Both the position numbers and the translations under genes were made by a program. A stretch of DNA of 64,000 nt from Diplonema japonicum (taxonomy: Eukaryota > Euglenozoa > Diplonemea > Diplonemida > Diplonemidae). Each line of letters starts with the position of its first letter. Position 1 is the first letter of the stretch. The stretch is taken from NCBI GenBank assembly GCA_964019335.1, contig OZ025733.1, positions 251,001 through 315,000 on the forward strand. The letters are read 5' to 3'. The notes under the pieces were generated by a model. It searched no databases. It worked only from the letters and a program-made list of their open reading frames with translations, and was not told the origin of the DNA. Shown piece by piece: positions 39,325 to 50,679 of the stretch.

Positions 39325-41853
39325 ATGCTGCCCGTGAAAGTGGACGGTTCCAGGGAAAGCGGAGGTGCCCTATTTGGTTTGAAGTCAAAGATATCCCCAC
39401 GTGGAGTGGTGATTACAGCAGATGACAATGCAAGGTACGACGAGGCGAGGAAGCTTTGGAACGGAGACATCGACAAAAAACCATTGGCGGTGGTGGAGGT
39501 CGGCGGGCCGTCCGACATCCGGGCGTGCATCATGTGGTGCAAAGACCAAAACATCCCGTTCACGATGAGAGGCGGCGGCCACAGCATCCCAGGATGCAGC
39601 GTTCAGAACAATGCTATCGTCATCGACTGCCAACGCATGAAAAACATTCAAATCGACGTAAATACCAAAACCGCAAGAGCAGAATCCGGCTGCCTCCTCC
39701 GCGACCTCGATTGGGAAACATCTCTTCACAACCTTGCTGTCCCAGCAGGTACCGTATCCCACACAGGAATAGCAGGTTTAACACTAGGCGGAGGGTGGGG
39801 CTGGCTATCCCGCGCTTACGGCCTCACCATCGATTCCGTAACACAAATAGAAGGATACCTCGCAAACGGCGATTTTGTGGTTTGCAACAAAACAGAACAC
39901 CCGGATCTGTTCTGGGCCGCGAGGGGTGCGGGACAAAACCTCCTTGCGGTGACAGCATTTACATACCAATGCAAAGAAGTCCCATCTGTATACAGAGGAA
40001 CATTGGTCGTTCCGTTCAAAAACGCGGAAAAATTTTTAAACCTAGTTTTGAACTCGGTGAACGACGCACCTAACGAACTGAGTGTGAACAGCTACCTGGG
40101 ACACTACCCGGAACCTTCCGCGATGATGTCATTCTGCTACGTGAAACTCCCAGAAACGACACACCTCACAGAACAGAAATGCATGGAAATCCTGTCTACT
40201 TTACGAAAAACCACAGAAACCGATCTTTCAGGAAGCTCTGAAGGGTTTGAACACACACCATACATCCACATGCAGTCAGGCGCCGACACTGTAGTACCCC
40301 ACGGACGAGGATATTATTTGAAATCCGGAATGGTGAAGATGAACCCCGAACTCGTCGCGACACTTGTCGAAGGGTACCGATCAGTCCCAACGGACAACGG
40401 GTGCTTCATCGGTATAACCCACCTTGGAGGGAAGATCAACGAGTTTTCACTGAACAGCGCGGCATGGGGTAACCGAAACACTTCGCACACCTTAGAGATC
40501 ATCACGTCGTGGAACGACAGTGCCCACCGCGACAAGCTATACAACTGGACACGCGGCTTATTTCAAAAGTCAAAAGATTCTATTGAGGGAGTCTATTCAA
40601 ATTTCATTGGATCTGAAGAAGACCTCAAAAACGGGTCGTGGGGCGTCCACACAAAAAGACTTCAACGAATCAAATCAGTCTACGATCCGAGTAATTTGTT
40701 TAAAGGCTCGACACCGTTGTTACCTGATTCATCAGGCATAGAAGCATCTTCCATATTCAATGAGGAGTCTAAGGAAAAAGGTTTGAACTGGGCTAACACG
40801 GATCTTCTTCAATGGGAAGGCGTGCGGAAACCGCAAAGATACAACCTTGCGGAAGGAAAAGGAAACGTGGAGGAACAGTTCGAGGAGGACTTCGACCTGC
40901 AAACCGTCGACTGTTCGCTTATCTTGACAGATTTCGAAAAGTTTTCACAGACTCTCGGTACCGCGATGCACACCATAGGATTTTGCGTCTTAACCAACAC
41001 GGGAATCCCTTACGAAACCCATGAGTCTGCTAGGAGGGAAACCGAAAAGATCTTTTCCATACCCTTGGACAGAAAACTGTGCTTTTCCGCGTCGCGACCT
41101 TCCAACTCGTCAGTCAACCAAGGCTACTTTGGACACAAACAGACAAGCGGTGTTCATCCCGATCTCGTTGAAGGGTGGGTCTTCGCCAGGCGATCCTTCC
41201 CGAACCTTCCTTTAGACGCGGACGGAAGTTTGGAGAAGCGAGATGTGGGTTTGTGGCCTGAAGAACTCACCGAACAGCAGGATTTTTTCGAAGATTATGT
41301 CAGGGTTCATGAGAAGCTTGTGAAGCCTCTTACGACCGCTGTGTTGAAATACCTCGGAAAAGAGTGCTTGACAGAGGAGTTTTCAAAAAAGCTCGACAAC
41401 CCACAGTGTGCGGTGAGACTCAATTATTACCCGCCGGTGACAAGTACTGACAGAAAAACAGGGGCAGGGCGGTTGCTTGGGCATGAAGATGTTACGCTTT
41501 TCACGTTGCTCCCTGCACCCGTTTCAGAAGGGCTTCAGGTACTCCACACGAACGGAAAGTGGATTCGTGTCAAAGCACCCCCGGGATCCATAATTTTAAA
41601 CACGGGTGATTACATGCAGAGGATTACAAATGATGTGATGCCTTCCACTACTCATAGGGTTGCACAGCCTGTAGAGCTTTCAAGCAGCCCACGTATTACC
41701 ACTCCTCTTAATGTGTACTTGTGGGAGACAACCGTCCTTGAACCAATTGTGGAGAATAAGGACGGCAGGGAGTCTTACCCGCCTGTGGACGCGCTACACT
41801 TTCATACCTCGATTACGGAGAAGTACTATGGGAAGGGGTACAAGAAGGCGTGA
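39325..41853 (+). CDS. Fused BBE-type FAD oxidase and IPNS-like 2OG dioxygenase
   Basis: 842 residues from the ATG after a 25-A leader; the upstream open frame is poly-Lys/Phe. Residues about 1-475 are a berberine-bridge-type FAD-linked oxidase: RGGGHS with His86 for covalent FAD, HTGIAGLTLGGGWGWLSRAY, AARGAGQNLLAVTAF, and a C-terminal YDPSNLF. The second covalent Cys of bicovalent BBEs is Val, as in many monocovalent bacterial enzymes. Residues about 515-842 are an isopenicillin-N-synthase-type Fe(II)/2OG dioxygenase: HED (His720, Asp722), distal His777 in TTHRV, and Arg790 in RIT, with INTGDYMQRIT-type spacing. Both halves keep their catalytic residues. The fusion suggests two consecutive oxidations of one small molecule; the substrate is unknown. 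Confidence 0.85.
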   Translation: MLPVKVDGSRESGGALFGLKSKISPRGVVITADDNARYDEARKLWNGDIDKKPLAVVEVGGPSDIRACIMWCKDQNIPFTMRGGGHSIPGCSVQNNAIVIDCQRMKNIQIDVNTKTARAESGCLLRDLDWETSLHNLAVPAGTVSHTGIAGLTLGGGWGWLSRAYGLTIDSVTQIEGYLANGDFVVCNKTEHPDLFWAARGAGQNLLAVTAFTYQCKEVPSVYRGTLVVPFKNAEKFLNLVLNSVNDAPNELSVNSYLGHYPEPSAMMSFCYVKLPETTHLTEQKCMEILSTLRKTTETDLSGSSEGFEHTPYIHMQSGADTVVPHGRGYYLKSGMVKMNPELVATLVEGYRSVPTDNGCFIGITHLGGKINEFSLNSAAWGNRNTSHTLEIITSWNDSAHRDKLYNWTRGLFQKSKDSIEGVYSNFIGSEEDLKNGSWGVHTKRLQRIKSVYDPSNLFKGSTPLLPDSSGIEASSIFNEESKEKGLNWANTDLLQWEGVRKPQRYNLAEGKGNVEEQFEEDFDLQTVDCSLILTDFEKFSQTLGTAMHTIGFCVLTNTGIPYETHESARRETEKIFSIPLDRKLCFSASRPSNSSVNQGYFGHKQTSGVHPDLVEGWVFARRSFPNLPLDADGSLEKRDVGLWPEELTEQQDFFEDYVRVHEKLVKPLTTAVLKYLGKECLTEEFSKKLDNPQCAVRLNYYPPVTSTDRKTGAGRLLGHEDVTLFTLLPAPVSEGLQVLHTNGKWIRVKAPPGSIILNTGDYMQRITNDVMPSTTHRVAQPVELSSSPRITTPLNVYLWETTVLEPIVENKDGRESYPPVDALHFHTSITEKYYGKGYKKA

Positions 41854-42241
41854 AGAAAAAAAAAAAGAAAAAAAAAGAAACTGGGGGGGTCTTGTTGAAT
41901 AGACCCATACACACCCCCTTGTTTTTTTTTGTTTTTTTGATTTTTTTGTACCCCCAAGGACACTGGCACCTTGGTTTTGGGGGTCAGAAAACGCAAAAAG
42001 AAAAAAAAAAGAACAGGGTGGGGACAAAAAACGTGTGAGATGGAATCGATCGTCTATTTTTTTTTTTGCTACCGGGGGGGGAAAAAAAAGAAGAAAAAAA
42101 AAAAACCTCATTGCCCCCGCTTTTTGCTCGGGGCAGTACTCAACTCACTCGTGCTGTGCCCAGCTTCGGGGATTCGAAAGGCTCTTTTTTTTTTCTTCCC
42201 CCCCCCCCCCGCCCCTCCGGCTCATTACTTCCTTCCCCTAC
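41854..42241. other. Intergenic, homopolymer-rich
   Basis: A, G and C runs. No gene. Ends in the C/T-rich tract of the next acceptor. Confidence 0.55.
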
Positions 42242-42261
42242 TTTCTGCAAACCCTCCACAG
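42242..42261 (+). promoter_or_regulatory. Probable splice acceptor before CCCH gene A
   Basis: TTTCTGCAAACCCTCCACAG ends at 42261, 36 bases before the ATG at 42298; a T-rich then 12-A leader lies between. Confidence 0.5.
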
Positions 42262-42297
42262 ATTTCATACACGTTTTCTTACAAAAAAAAAAAAGAA

Positions 42298-43197
42298 ATG
42301 TGTCTAGGCCCCATTCCTACAGAGCGCGTGTGCGTCGTGGAAAAGTCGAAAAGCGTCATGGGACAGCTGCTCTCCGTGCGAAAGAAGAGGTGCCTACACA
42401 ACTTCTTCGATGCCTTCATATCACCAAGGGCAGTGTGGGAATCGAAAGGTCTTCTCATGACCGAAAAAGCAGAAGGCAAACCCGCAATGCTGCGCCACTA
42501 CAACAAAGTGCTTGCAACGTCGCACCTTATCAACACGCACAGCTACGAGGAGCTGCCCTGCGAGGCTGGGATGTCCGCTTGCAAGTTTAACGTTGAAATG
42601 CTCGTCACCATCAGAGGAAAGACCGTTAAAAGAGACCCAGAATGGACCTTTAGCTATGACAACCACACGGGCCTTATTACCCGCATCGACTACAGCAGGA
42701 ACAATGGGAATGACATTCAACCCCCATCGCCCCCTGCATCCGACCGTCCGTGTGAACACAATTGTTGGGACTCTGTTCGGGTGAAGCGGCAGTGGTGTTT
42801 GCTTAGGTGCAGGGTGTGCGAGTCGCAGTGGCGTCTCCCAACAGGAAGCTTTGTAAAATGCCAGGCATTTTCCACCAAGCCGGGATGCCCTGTTGGGACT
42901 TCCTGTACCTTTATCCACATGAACGCCAGGAAGCAAACTGTAGCTGAGAGGCAGCTTGCCATTGACTTCGCTGACCACCCTGATGTGCTCGAACGCGCCA
43001 GGGTGGGGGCGTCGTCGAGGCCGTTCAAGAAACGTAGCACCAGGGTGAAGAAGAGCAAATCCAAGCAAGTGAAGGAGGGTACTTCTCCTGTTTTGCCTTC
43101 ACCCGTGCCTCTGCAGAGGTTGGGAAGGTCTGCTTCGATGATATGTGTGAGGGACTCTCTTTGTTCTTCAGGTCACAGGTCCAGGAGTTTGGAATGA
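42298..43197 (+). CDS. NTF2-like/CCCH zinc-finger family protein, paralogue A
   Basis: 299 residues, the most divergent of four paralogues in the window. The N-terminal half resembles an NTF2/SnoaL-type fold (HNFFDAFI, AEGKPAMLRHYNKVLATS, then beta strands to TGLITRID). The C-terminal half has C-x3-C and C-x3-C-x2-C pairs (CEHNC, CLLRCRVC), then a C-x8-C-x5-C-x3-H finger (CQAFSTKPGCPVGTSCTFIH), the TTP-type RNA-binding spacing, followed by a helix (AERQLAIDFADHP) and a basic tail ending SRSLE. The DNA coding the Cys-rich region is nearly identical to paralogues 12-15 kb away. The likely role is RNA binding or mRNA regulation; this is inferred from the finger only. Confidence 0.75.
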   Translation: MCLGPIPTERVCVVEKSKSVMGQLLSVRKKRCLHNFFDAFISPRAVWESKGLLMTEKAEGKPAMLRHYNKVLATSHLINTHSYEELPCEAGMSACKFNVEMLVTIRGKTVKRDPEWTFSYDNHTGLITRIDYSRNNGNDIQPPSPPASDRPCEHNCWDSVRVKRQWCLLRCRVCESQWRLPTGSFVKCQAFSTKPGCPVGTSCTFIHMNARKQTVAERQLAIDFADHPDVLERARVGASSRPFKKRSTRVKKSKSKQVKEGTSPVLPSPVPLQRLGRSASMICVRDSLCSSGHRSRSLE

Positions 43198-43350
43198 AAA
43201 AGATAATTTTTTTTTTTGTCTCCCTCCCAGTTTGTTTTGTTTTTGTTTTTTTGTTTTTTCTTCTCATGTTTTTAAAAAAATCTTTTGTTTCCCTGGGGTG
43301 CTTTCTCTCCCAGAGGTGTTGGGAGGGTTTGTACCTTTTTTCTAACGCTA

Positions 43351-43381
<31 letters not shown>

Positions 43382-43446
43382 CGCAGCTCGGCCGGTGAGC
43401 GCAAAAACGCATACCTTAAAAGAATAGTTTTTTTTTTTTTTTTTTT

Positions 43447-43592
43447 ACAAATATTTATCTTTCAAAAATGATGATTTTTATAACTATATGCAACTTGTGC
43501 CGAAAACAAAAAACTTTTCCCAGCTTTTTTTTTTTTTTTAAAATAAACCTTTTTTGTTTGTGCGAACGACATATAGTCATAAAGAATTATTT
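43447..43592 (+). repeat. ~146-nt repeat; inverted partner at 55205-55349
   Basis: CAAATATTTATCTTTCAAAA ... AACTATATGCAACTTGTGCC ... GACATATAGTCATAAAGAAT. The reverse complement occurs just downstream of CCCH gene B. Confidence 0.85.
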
Positions 43593-43598
43593 TTTTAA

Positions 43599-43775
43599 GG
43601 TGGTGGGGATAACATGGAAATATAAGAAGTACATCAGATGTGTTGGTTTGCTGTTGTCACCTATGGTAGCGCCTGAGTGGTAGAATGTATTGCAGGTGCT
43701 CGGGTGATGAACAGGCAGCAAACTGCACATGCACAAAATCTTGGTTTCCCTGTAGTTGATTGCGCCTAGCCAGTT
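43599..43775 (+). repeat. GGTGGTGGGGATAAC repeat, diverged copy 1 of 3
   Basis: Shares GGTGGTGGGGATAACATGGA, ACATCAGATGTGTTG and GAACAGGCAGCAAACTGCAC with the copies at 51283 and 53792, but is more mutated and shorter. Confidence 0.8.
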
Positions 43776-44000
43776 GCTTGTACGCCATGCACTTTATAAG
43801 CAACCAAAGTCATTATTTTTTTTTTTTCCATTCATATTTTTCTTCTATTTGTTGTTGTTTTGAGGTTAAAAAAATGGACATTTTATGTTCCAGTCCCCTT
43901 TGAAATGATGCTCTGTTTTTTCATTTTTTTTTTTTTTGTCATTGCGCGTTGCATATTTAGAAAGAAACCAGCTCGCAAAATGGCGGCTTTTTTTGAAAGG

Positions 44001-44043
44001 AAATAAAATAAAATAAAATAAAATAAAATAAAATAAAAATAAA
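44001..44043 (+). repeat. AAATA pentanucleotide microsatellite
   Basis: About eight tandem AAATA units within AT-rich intergenic DNA. Confidence 0.9.
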
Positions 44044-44257
44044 GGGGACACTAAGAAAGATGAGCACGCACACAAACAAGGCAAGTGAGAGATTGCGGGG
44101 GTATAATTTCTGACCCTCGAAAAATTCGGAAAAAAAAAAAAAAGACCCCCTCATTCCCCCACCCCTGCCACCCAAGGATACCTTCTTAATTTTTGTATCT
44201 TTTTACCCAACCTACCAATATGTGGTATTTTATTATGATCATGATAAAAACGCATAG

Positions 44258-44296
<39 letters not shown>

Positions 44297-44628
44297 TATT
44301 TTTTAAATTTGCCTCTTCTTCTTCTTTTTTTTATTCTTATTTATTTTTTTTTTTTTTGGAATATAAAAAAATAAAAAAATTGTCTACAAAAGAAAAAGTG
44401 CCGTTTTTGGCTGATATTTGTGGGCGAGATTTTTTGTTGTAATCACTGGGCCACTGCTGCCCTTCTCTTATATATTGTTCCTGTTTGGTTCCCGTTTAGA
44501 TATAGTTCTAACATGGCGCACCGCTTCCCATTCGTTTTTGCTGGAACAAGTAACAAACAAAGATTTTTGAAAAAAGAATTGTTCTTTGCACACATCAAAA
44601 AAAAAGGGGGGGTAATTCTCTCAGTACC

Positions 44629-44662
<34 letters not shown>

Positions 44663-45349
44663 TTCCGTTACCATTTTCAGTGAGATTTGGTACAGACCCC
44701 CAAGAAACTTTTTGGGTACGAAGTAGTGAATTGCCCCCCCCCCCCCCCCCCCCCTCGCAAAAAAACTATTTTATACAAGGTGCCTCCCTTTCTCTTATCT
44801 TTTCGCAAAAAGAAAAAAAAATAATAACAAATAAATAAATAAAAAACGACACTTTTTTTTTTTTTTTTTTACAATCTATTTCTTTTTTTTTTCTCTTCCG
44901 TGTCTCTCTCCGTTGTTCTCCAATTTTCTTCCCCCTAGTTTTTTTTCTTCTTTTTTTTTTTCCCCCGCTTCCCCCCCCTTTTTTTTTTTTTTCTCCTCCG
45001 TCTCATGGGGGAAGAAAAAAAAAAAGAAAAGAAGAAGAAGAAAAAAGAATGGGGAAAAAAAAAAAATCTAGGGGGGGAAACGGGGTTATTATATTATTAT
45101 TTATTTTTCGTCTTATTTTTTTTTAAAGGTTCACCCTGGCACAGAGAGACCGCAAAACAGCGGCAAAAAGAAAAAGAAAAAGAAAACTGCTATATCTGAA
45201 AGGTGGCGCCGCACAGGCAAGAAGCTCGCTCCATCCGTGTTGTTTGACTACAAACACCCGATGTCCTTTATAGTGCATTTGGAGTCGACTTTGGTGGTCG
45301 TACTGGGCGCCGTTTGACTTGTGCCACCTTGACGTAAAAAAAAAAGATC

Positions 45350-45382
<33 letters not shown>

Positions 45383-45561
45383 CCACCACCCCCTGTTATA
45401 TTGTTTTTGATCCAAAATACGGAATTGATTCCGCATTCTAAAAAAGATTGAAAACGAGAAAAGAAAAAAAAAGGAAAAAAAAAAAAGGAAATCTGGGTTT
45501 TTAAAATTCTTATTTTAACACAGACGAAAAAATAAATTTTCTTTTTTTTTTCCCCCCATTT
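44044..45561. other. Intergenic, low complexity, no supported gene
   Basis: Many A/T/C homopolymers, for example a C run at 44734-44753 and A runs at 44261-44288. A unique complex stretch at about 45190-45335 has no protein-like reading. Nothing recognised. Confidence 0.55.
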
Positions 45562-46341
45562 TTTACTTAATTCCGCAAAGTTACATGAGGAAATTTCTAA
45601 GAGCCATAAAAATCAGAAATCACTTTGCCGTTCACGAGTAAATGCAAAGTGAAGAATAAATGCAAAGTAATAGGCCGAATTTGGCTTAAAAAAAGTGCAG
45701 TAAATGCAAGGTAAAATCTGATTTTTACTCTGAGCAATTTTCGGGCTTTTTCGGTATTCGTCTTCATTTTTTGCATCTGGTGGCCGCTAACACCGCCTTA
45801 GGTCAGTCCCGAGGGACCGTTTTTTTGACCCCGATTTTATCGAAAAAGTTGGCGTCTCCAGGAGACTAGTGCGACGACATAACCACTGAGAATACGGCAT
45901 GTTGCGCTTTTACAAACGTCACTCGACATATAAATTAACTGGTTCGCAAAATATGAGACGAACCCAACCTGCCCAAAATACAGCCAGGTATCCCTTTACC
46001 AGGTTTCCGAGCCACCAAGCATCACACCTGAGGCCGGCAAATGCCGAAAATTACACCGGCCATGCATACAGGCGTTCTTTTACACGATACCTTGTTGATG
46101 AAGGAACCTGCTGGAAGTCAGACCTGATCAAGCCCCTGCACAAAACCAACAGTTTCTGAAGTGCGATGATCAAGTGCCGACACAAATTACACAAAACCTA
46201 CAGAATTCTGTCAATTTGACATCATCTTCTCAGGCAATCAGGCTTAGTTTTGACATCATGTGTGAACATTTCGCAGAAGTGAACATAAAGGGTTCACAGT
46301 GTCCGAAATTTCCTCATTTAACTTTGCAAAAATTAAGTAAA
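45562..46341. mobile_element. Foldback/MITE-like element with ~36-nt imperfect inverted ends
   Basis: Left end TTTACTTAATTCCGCAAAGT ... GAGGAAATTTC (45562-45597) is the imperfect reverse complement of the right end GAAATTTCCTCATTTAACTT ... AATTAAGTAAA (46304-46341). The interior (about 700 nt) has no transposase; an open frame at 45899-46159 has no recognised domain. Further inverted AAAATCAG/CTGATTTTTA pieces lie inside and just beyond the right end. Confidence 0.6.
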
Positions 46342-46421
46342 ATATCATACTAAAATAAAAATCAGCCAGATTTTTACTCAGAATTTTTTTTTTTTTTTTT
46401 TTTTTTCCACTCGTTTTTTTT

Positions 46422-46450
46422 GAATTTCACTCGCTTCGCTCGTGAAATTC
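46422..46450. repeat. Short perfect hairpin next to the foldback element
   Basis: GAATTTCAC and GTGAAATTC arms around a CG-rich loop. A second palindrome, AAAAATCAG/CTGATTTTT, lies at about 46483-46506. Confidence 0.6.
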
Positions 46451-46513
46451 AACTACTCGTGAAAAAAAAGAAATTCTTCGTAAAAATCAGGTAATCTGAT
46501 TTTTATTTAGTAA

Positions 46514-47709
46514 ATAGTCATTTTTTTTTTTTTTCTCTTTTTTTTAGTGCGTCCAAAACGTTCAGCAATTAGGTGCTGTTCCCTCTCTGTTTCACTTTTT
46601 TTTTTTCTTGTTTTTTTTTTTCTCTTTTTGTTTATGAGACTTACCGCTCTTCGCCCCTTCCTCCCTTCTTCCCTATTTGCCATCGAGAGCCCTCTGGTTC
46701 TAGAAGTAACAGAGTGGTCATTCACAGGTAGCAACTGGCTGTTTATATTATCTTTTATACAATTTTTTTCTTCTTTTTTTGAGGTGAACCGTGCACATTC
46801 CTGACGCCATTAAGAGAGATTTTGTCTTCTGATATATTTTTTTTTAGAATAAAAAAAAAATAATGGTGGACGGGGGAATTATTTTTACCTTTCCTCTCTT
46901 CAACAGTTTTTCAGCTTCGCTACCCTCCCTCCCTACTCCCCCCCAAAAAAAAAGAAGAAAGAAAAAAAAAACGGAAAAAAAAGGAAAACAAATTTTGGCC
47001 ATCGTGTTTTCTTCTGACAAATATTTTGAAAAAAAAAAAAAAAAAAAAGAGAGAAAAAGGGAAAAGAAAAAAAAAATAGTAACTGGAGGGAATTGTAACG
47101 TAAACGGTGTATTTGTTGTATTCACTTTTTTTTTTTTTCAATAGTATGTGTGTACTTCCTTCCAAATATTTTAATTTCTTTTCCTCCTTTGTTATCCTTC
47201 CTGCCACCCTTCTTTTTTTTTCCTCCCCCGTCCTGAACTCTTCCTTCCCCACTAGTCTCGTTCCCTTTTACAACAGCTTGAAAACGGAAAATAAGAGAAA
47301 TGTAAAAGTTCAAAAAATTCTTGTTGTTTTTTTTTTTTTGTTCTATTGGTTGGCTTTCAAAAAAAAAAAAAAAAAAAAAAGTAACAGGAAAGAAAAAAGA
47401 TATCAACTTCTCACACCAAGCGCAAGAAAGTGCCTTTTTTTTTTTGTTTCGTTTTGTTCTTTTTCAAAATACTATATGGTCGATTATTTCGCTATTTGTC
47501 ACTTAAGGCTCGAGAAATGCTGCGAAGGTTTTCGCTCGAAGGTTTCCCACACGGGGCCCCAGGGGCCACACAGGGAAAATCAAAAAGATTTTCCAGAAAA
47601 TCCGTTGTGCCACCTATTGGGCCCAGGACGCAAATAAATCCATCCCAGCCCAAGGAAAAGCAATTGTAATCTTTTGGAGCTGCGCCGTGACAGGAAAAAA
47701 AAAAAAAAA
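46514..47709. other. Intergenic, low complexity, no supported gene
   Basis: T and A runs, with short mixed stretches at about 46640-46740 and 47500-47690. The open frames are dominated by Phe and Lys. Confidence 0.55.
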
Positions 47710-48230
47710 TAGCTATTTATTGCCAACAAATAATGAGTCATTATTTAACTCGAGTTCCCGAATTCTTTGCACGAGGGCCCTGCGGGCCCTCGTGCAAAAA
47801 AACGGTAACGAGTGTTAAATAATGGCTCATTTGGCGGCAAGTAAGTCGTTTTATTTCACTTTTCGTCATTTGAGTCACTCACTCTTCACTGCTTTCACTG
47901 CTGTTTTTTTTTTTCACGCAGGTCAGCCTTTTTGGGGATTTTCCTAAGGTAATATGGGGTAGCTATTTCGCCGTGGCATTTAAAGGGGAAGTAAAGCACT
48001 TATTCCCACTTTTAAGGGCTGGAATGGCCTCAGATGGCCAAAAATAGTCAAAATACCCCCACCCCAAAAAGATTTTTCAAGGAGTTAGGTGCATTTTTTT
48101 CCACGGCGAGACTCATTTTTCCACTCTGAAGGGCCATTATTTCACTCTGAAGGGCTAGTTAAATAAGGCGATTTCGCGTTAAATAATGAGGCCCCTAGTG
48201 AGTGAAGAAAATGACGAAGAGTGAAATAAA
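47710..48230 (+). mobile_element. MITE-like repeat element, copy 1 (inverted copy at 62740-63285)
   Basis: Contains an inner pair of inverted ends: TTTTATTTCACTTTTCGTCA (from about 47850) and TGACGAAGAGTGAAATAAAA (to about 48230). It also contains a 27-nt hairpin at 47769-47795 (GCACGAGGGCCC arms). The interior includes TCACTCTGAAGGGC repeats and GTTAAATAATGAG motifs. No coding capacity. The same unit occurs in reverse at 62740-63285. Confidence 0.75.
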
Positions 48231-49010
48231 AAAAAAAAAAAATAGCGCATAATCAACTGTACCAATACTATTATGTGGTTTAAAAAATGATTAATAAACT
48301 TGTCCTCTATATGCGAGTAAAGACTTACTTCTGCAGAAAGTTTTTTTTTTTCCTTTTTTTTTTTTCCTTCTCTTCTTCCTCTTCGAGGATAAAAAAAAAA
48401 TAGGGAAAAAAAAAAAAAAAAAAAAAAAAGAAAGAAAAAAAAAAAAAGAAACTTACCCCCGACAGGTTTTTATCATAATTTTTTTCCGACCTCACCCAGA
48501 CTGGAATTGCTTCTGTGAAGGAGGAGAGGGGGGGGGGGGGAAAGAAAAGAGAGAGAAGAACCGAGAAAAAAAAAAAGGAATACAAAACGAGAAGCTCCCA
48601 CCAACCTAAATGACAGATTTTCACAGACATGATGAGTAATTTTATTAGGTAAAATAACGTGCATATAGTTCTAAAGTACAACTAATGATGTCAAAAAATG
48701 GGATTTGATTTGGGGAGAACCCAGGTTGAAGATAAAAAAAACCTGAAACCTTCTCATTTTCTTTTTTTTTTATCTCCACTGAGTTCTTCGCTTTTTTTTT
48801 TTTTTTCTTTTTTTCTCCCTCCTTTCTTTTGTATTCGCAGCCCTTTCCCCTTCTTCTTTTTTTTGTTTTGTTTTTTTTGTTGTTATGTGCATAGTTCGGC
48901 GTGCAGATAATTGAAACCCGCTTCTTCTTTTTTTTTTTTTTTTTCATTCATCTTCTTTCTTCTCGCGGCGCTTTCTTTCATGTATAAAACGACGAACTAT
49001 AGCAAATATA

Positions 49011-49063
<53 letters not shown>

Positions 49064-49452
49064 ACCCCTTCCCCTCCTTTTTTCTTTTTTGCTTGTGTTT
49101 TAAATTTCGATAAGTCAATCTAAAATACCTGCAAGAAAATGAGTTGTTTTTAAACAGTACTAGTAACCCCCTTGCGTACAAATAAATGCAGCGCAAAACT
49201 GTTCCCCTCTTTTTTTTTTTTTCTTTTTTCTTTTTTTTTGGCACGATTTTTCGTAAGGGAGAGAAGAAAAAAAAAAACACTTTCCTTTTTTTCTTCTTCT
49301 TTTTTTTTTTCTCTTGAATGTGATCCATTATGGAAGATGAAGAAAAATGATGGATGGGGGGGGGGGGGGGGGGGACGGAGGAAAAAAAGACTTTTTTTGT
49401 TCTCTCTCTTTTTTTTTTTTTTTTTCCAGTTTGTTTTATTTTATTTTTTTTG

Positions 49453-49494
49453 TGGGCCCGTTGCTAACCACTTCGTTCCCTGTCATAGTGAATT
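49453..49494 (+). repeat. Dispersed ~38-nt motif, copy 3 of 3
   Basis: GGGCCCGTTGCTAACCACTT, then CCTGTCATAGTGAATTTT. Confidence 0.7.
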
Positions 49495-49753
49495 TTTTTC
49501 TTCTTCTTTTTTTTTTTTTTTTTTGTTTCTCCCTCTTCTTCGGCCTTTTAAGAAAATGAAACAAGGTATGATTTTGTTTTCTTCCTTCATTTTTTTTTGT
49601 TCTTATTTTGGTTCTCTCTCCCAAGACGCTAAGATACTAGCAGCAAAGTACTATATCAATGCCGCTCTGCTGCAGGTCACAATGTTGAAATTGCGACCAT
49701 TTTGAAAAAAAAAAAAAAAAAAAAAATTATAAAATGCTGGCGAGTGTTGCAGG

Positions 49754-49795
<42 letters not shown>

Positions 49796-50371
49796 GGGAA
49801 AAAAAAATAAAAGTGTAATGTTGTTTCTTGTGCCTGAACCTTGACTTGACTCTTTTGTACCAAAAGCAGCAAAAAAAAAAAAAAAAAAAAAAAAAAGCAA
49901 AAAAAAAAAAGAATTATATCTTGCGACATTCTCCCATCACTCTCTCTCCCTCTCTATCCTTTCCTCCTAGCTCTTTTTTTTTTTTTTTTTTTTTATATTT
50001 ATAAAGGAATGAAGAAAATAGATAAAAAGGAATAATGGAAGAAAGGGGGGGAAGGAGAAAAAAAAACGAGAGAGGGGGGGATAAAAAATGAAAAAACTTA
50101 ATTTTTGTATATTCATTAAAAAAAAAAAAAGAAAAAGGTGTTTAGGCAAACAAGACTGTTGATGAGTTGCAAAGTTCAATCATATTTTGGGTCCTAATGC
50201 ACTAAAAAAGATTTCTTTGCAACCTTTGCGGGGGAAAAAAATAATAATAATAATAATAAAAAAAAGAAGGAAAAAAAAAACCCCAAATAATTTATTAACC
50301 TTTTTTTTGCCTATTCTATTTTTTTTATTTTTTTTTTCATACCTCTCCTCTTCTCCTTATGTTTTTTTTTA

Positions 50372-50488
50372 TGCAAGAACGAATCTTTAACTTGTCTAAA
50401 CAAAAGGGGAACGTTGGCAACATGTTTCGGGTTGACAAACTTCTCCAGGTTTTACCCGGCACGTACAAACAACGGCCAGTTCCTCTTT
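50372..50488 (-). repeat. Uninterrupted copy of the 22691-22937 repeat, inverted
   Basis: On the minus strand it reads GAGGAACTGGCCGTTGTTTG straight into TACGTGCCGGGTAAAACCTG, i.e. without the 110-nt insert seen at 22726-22835. Confidence 0.85.
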
Positions 50489-50646
50489 TTACTTTTATTT
50501 GACGCCTCGTGTCTCTAAAACCCGGCACAAAAATTTGCTACTGTTTCAATTTTTTTTTTTTTGCCAGTTTTAGAGATGCGGGGTGTTTATTGTTATTATC
50601 ACACCAAGGAGAAAAAGTGCCGAAAATTCACTGAAAATGATGGTTT

Positions 50647-50679
<33 letters not shown>

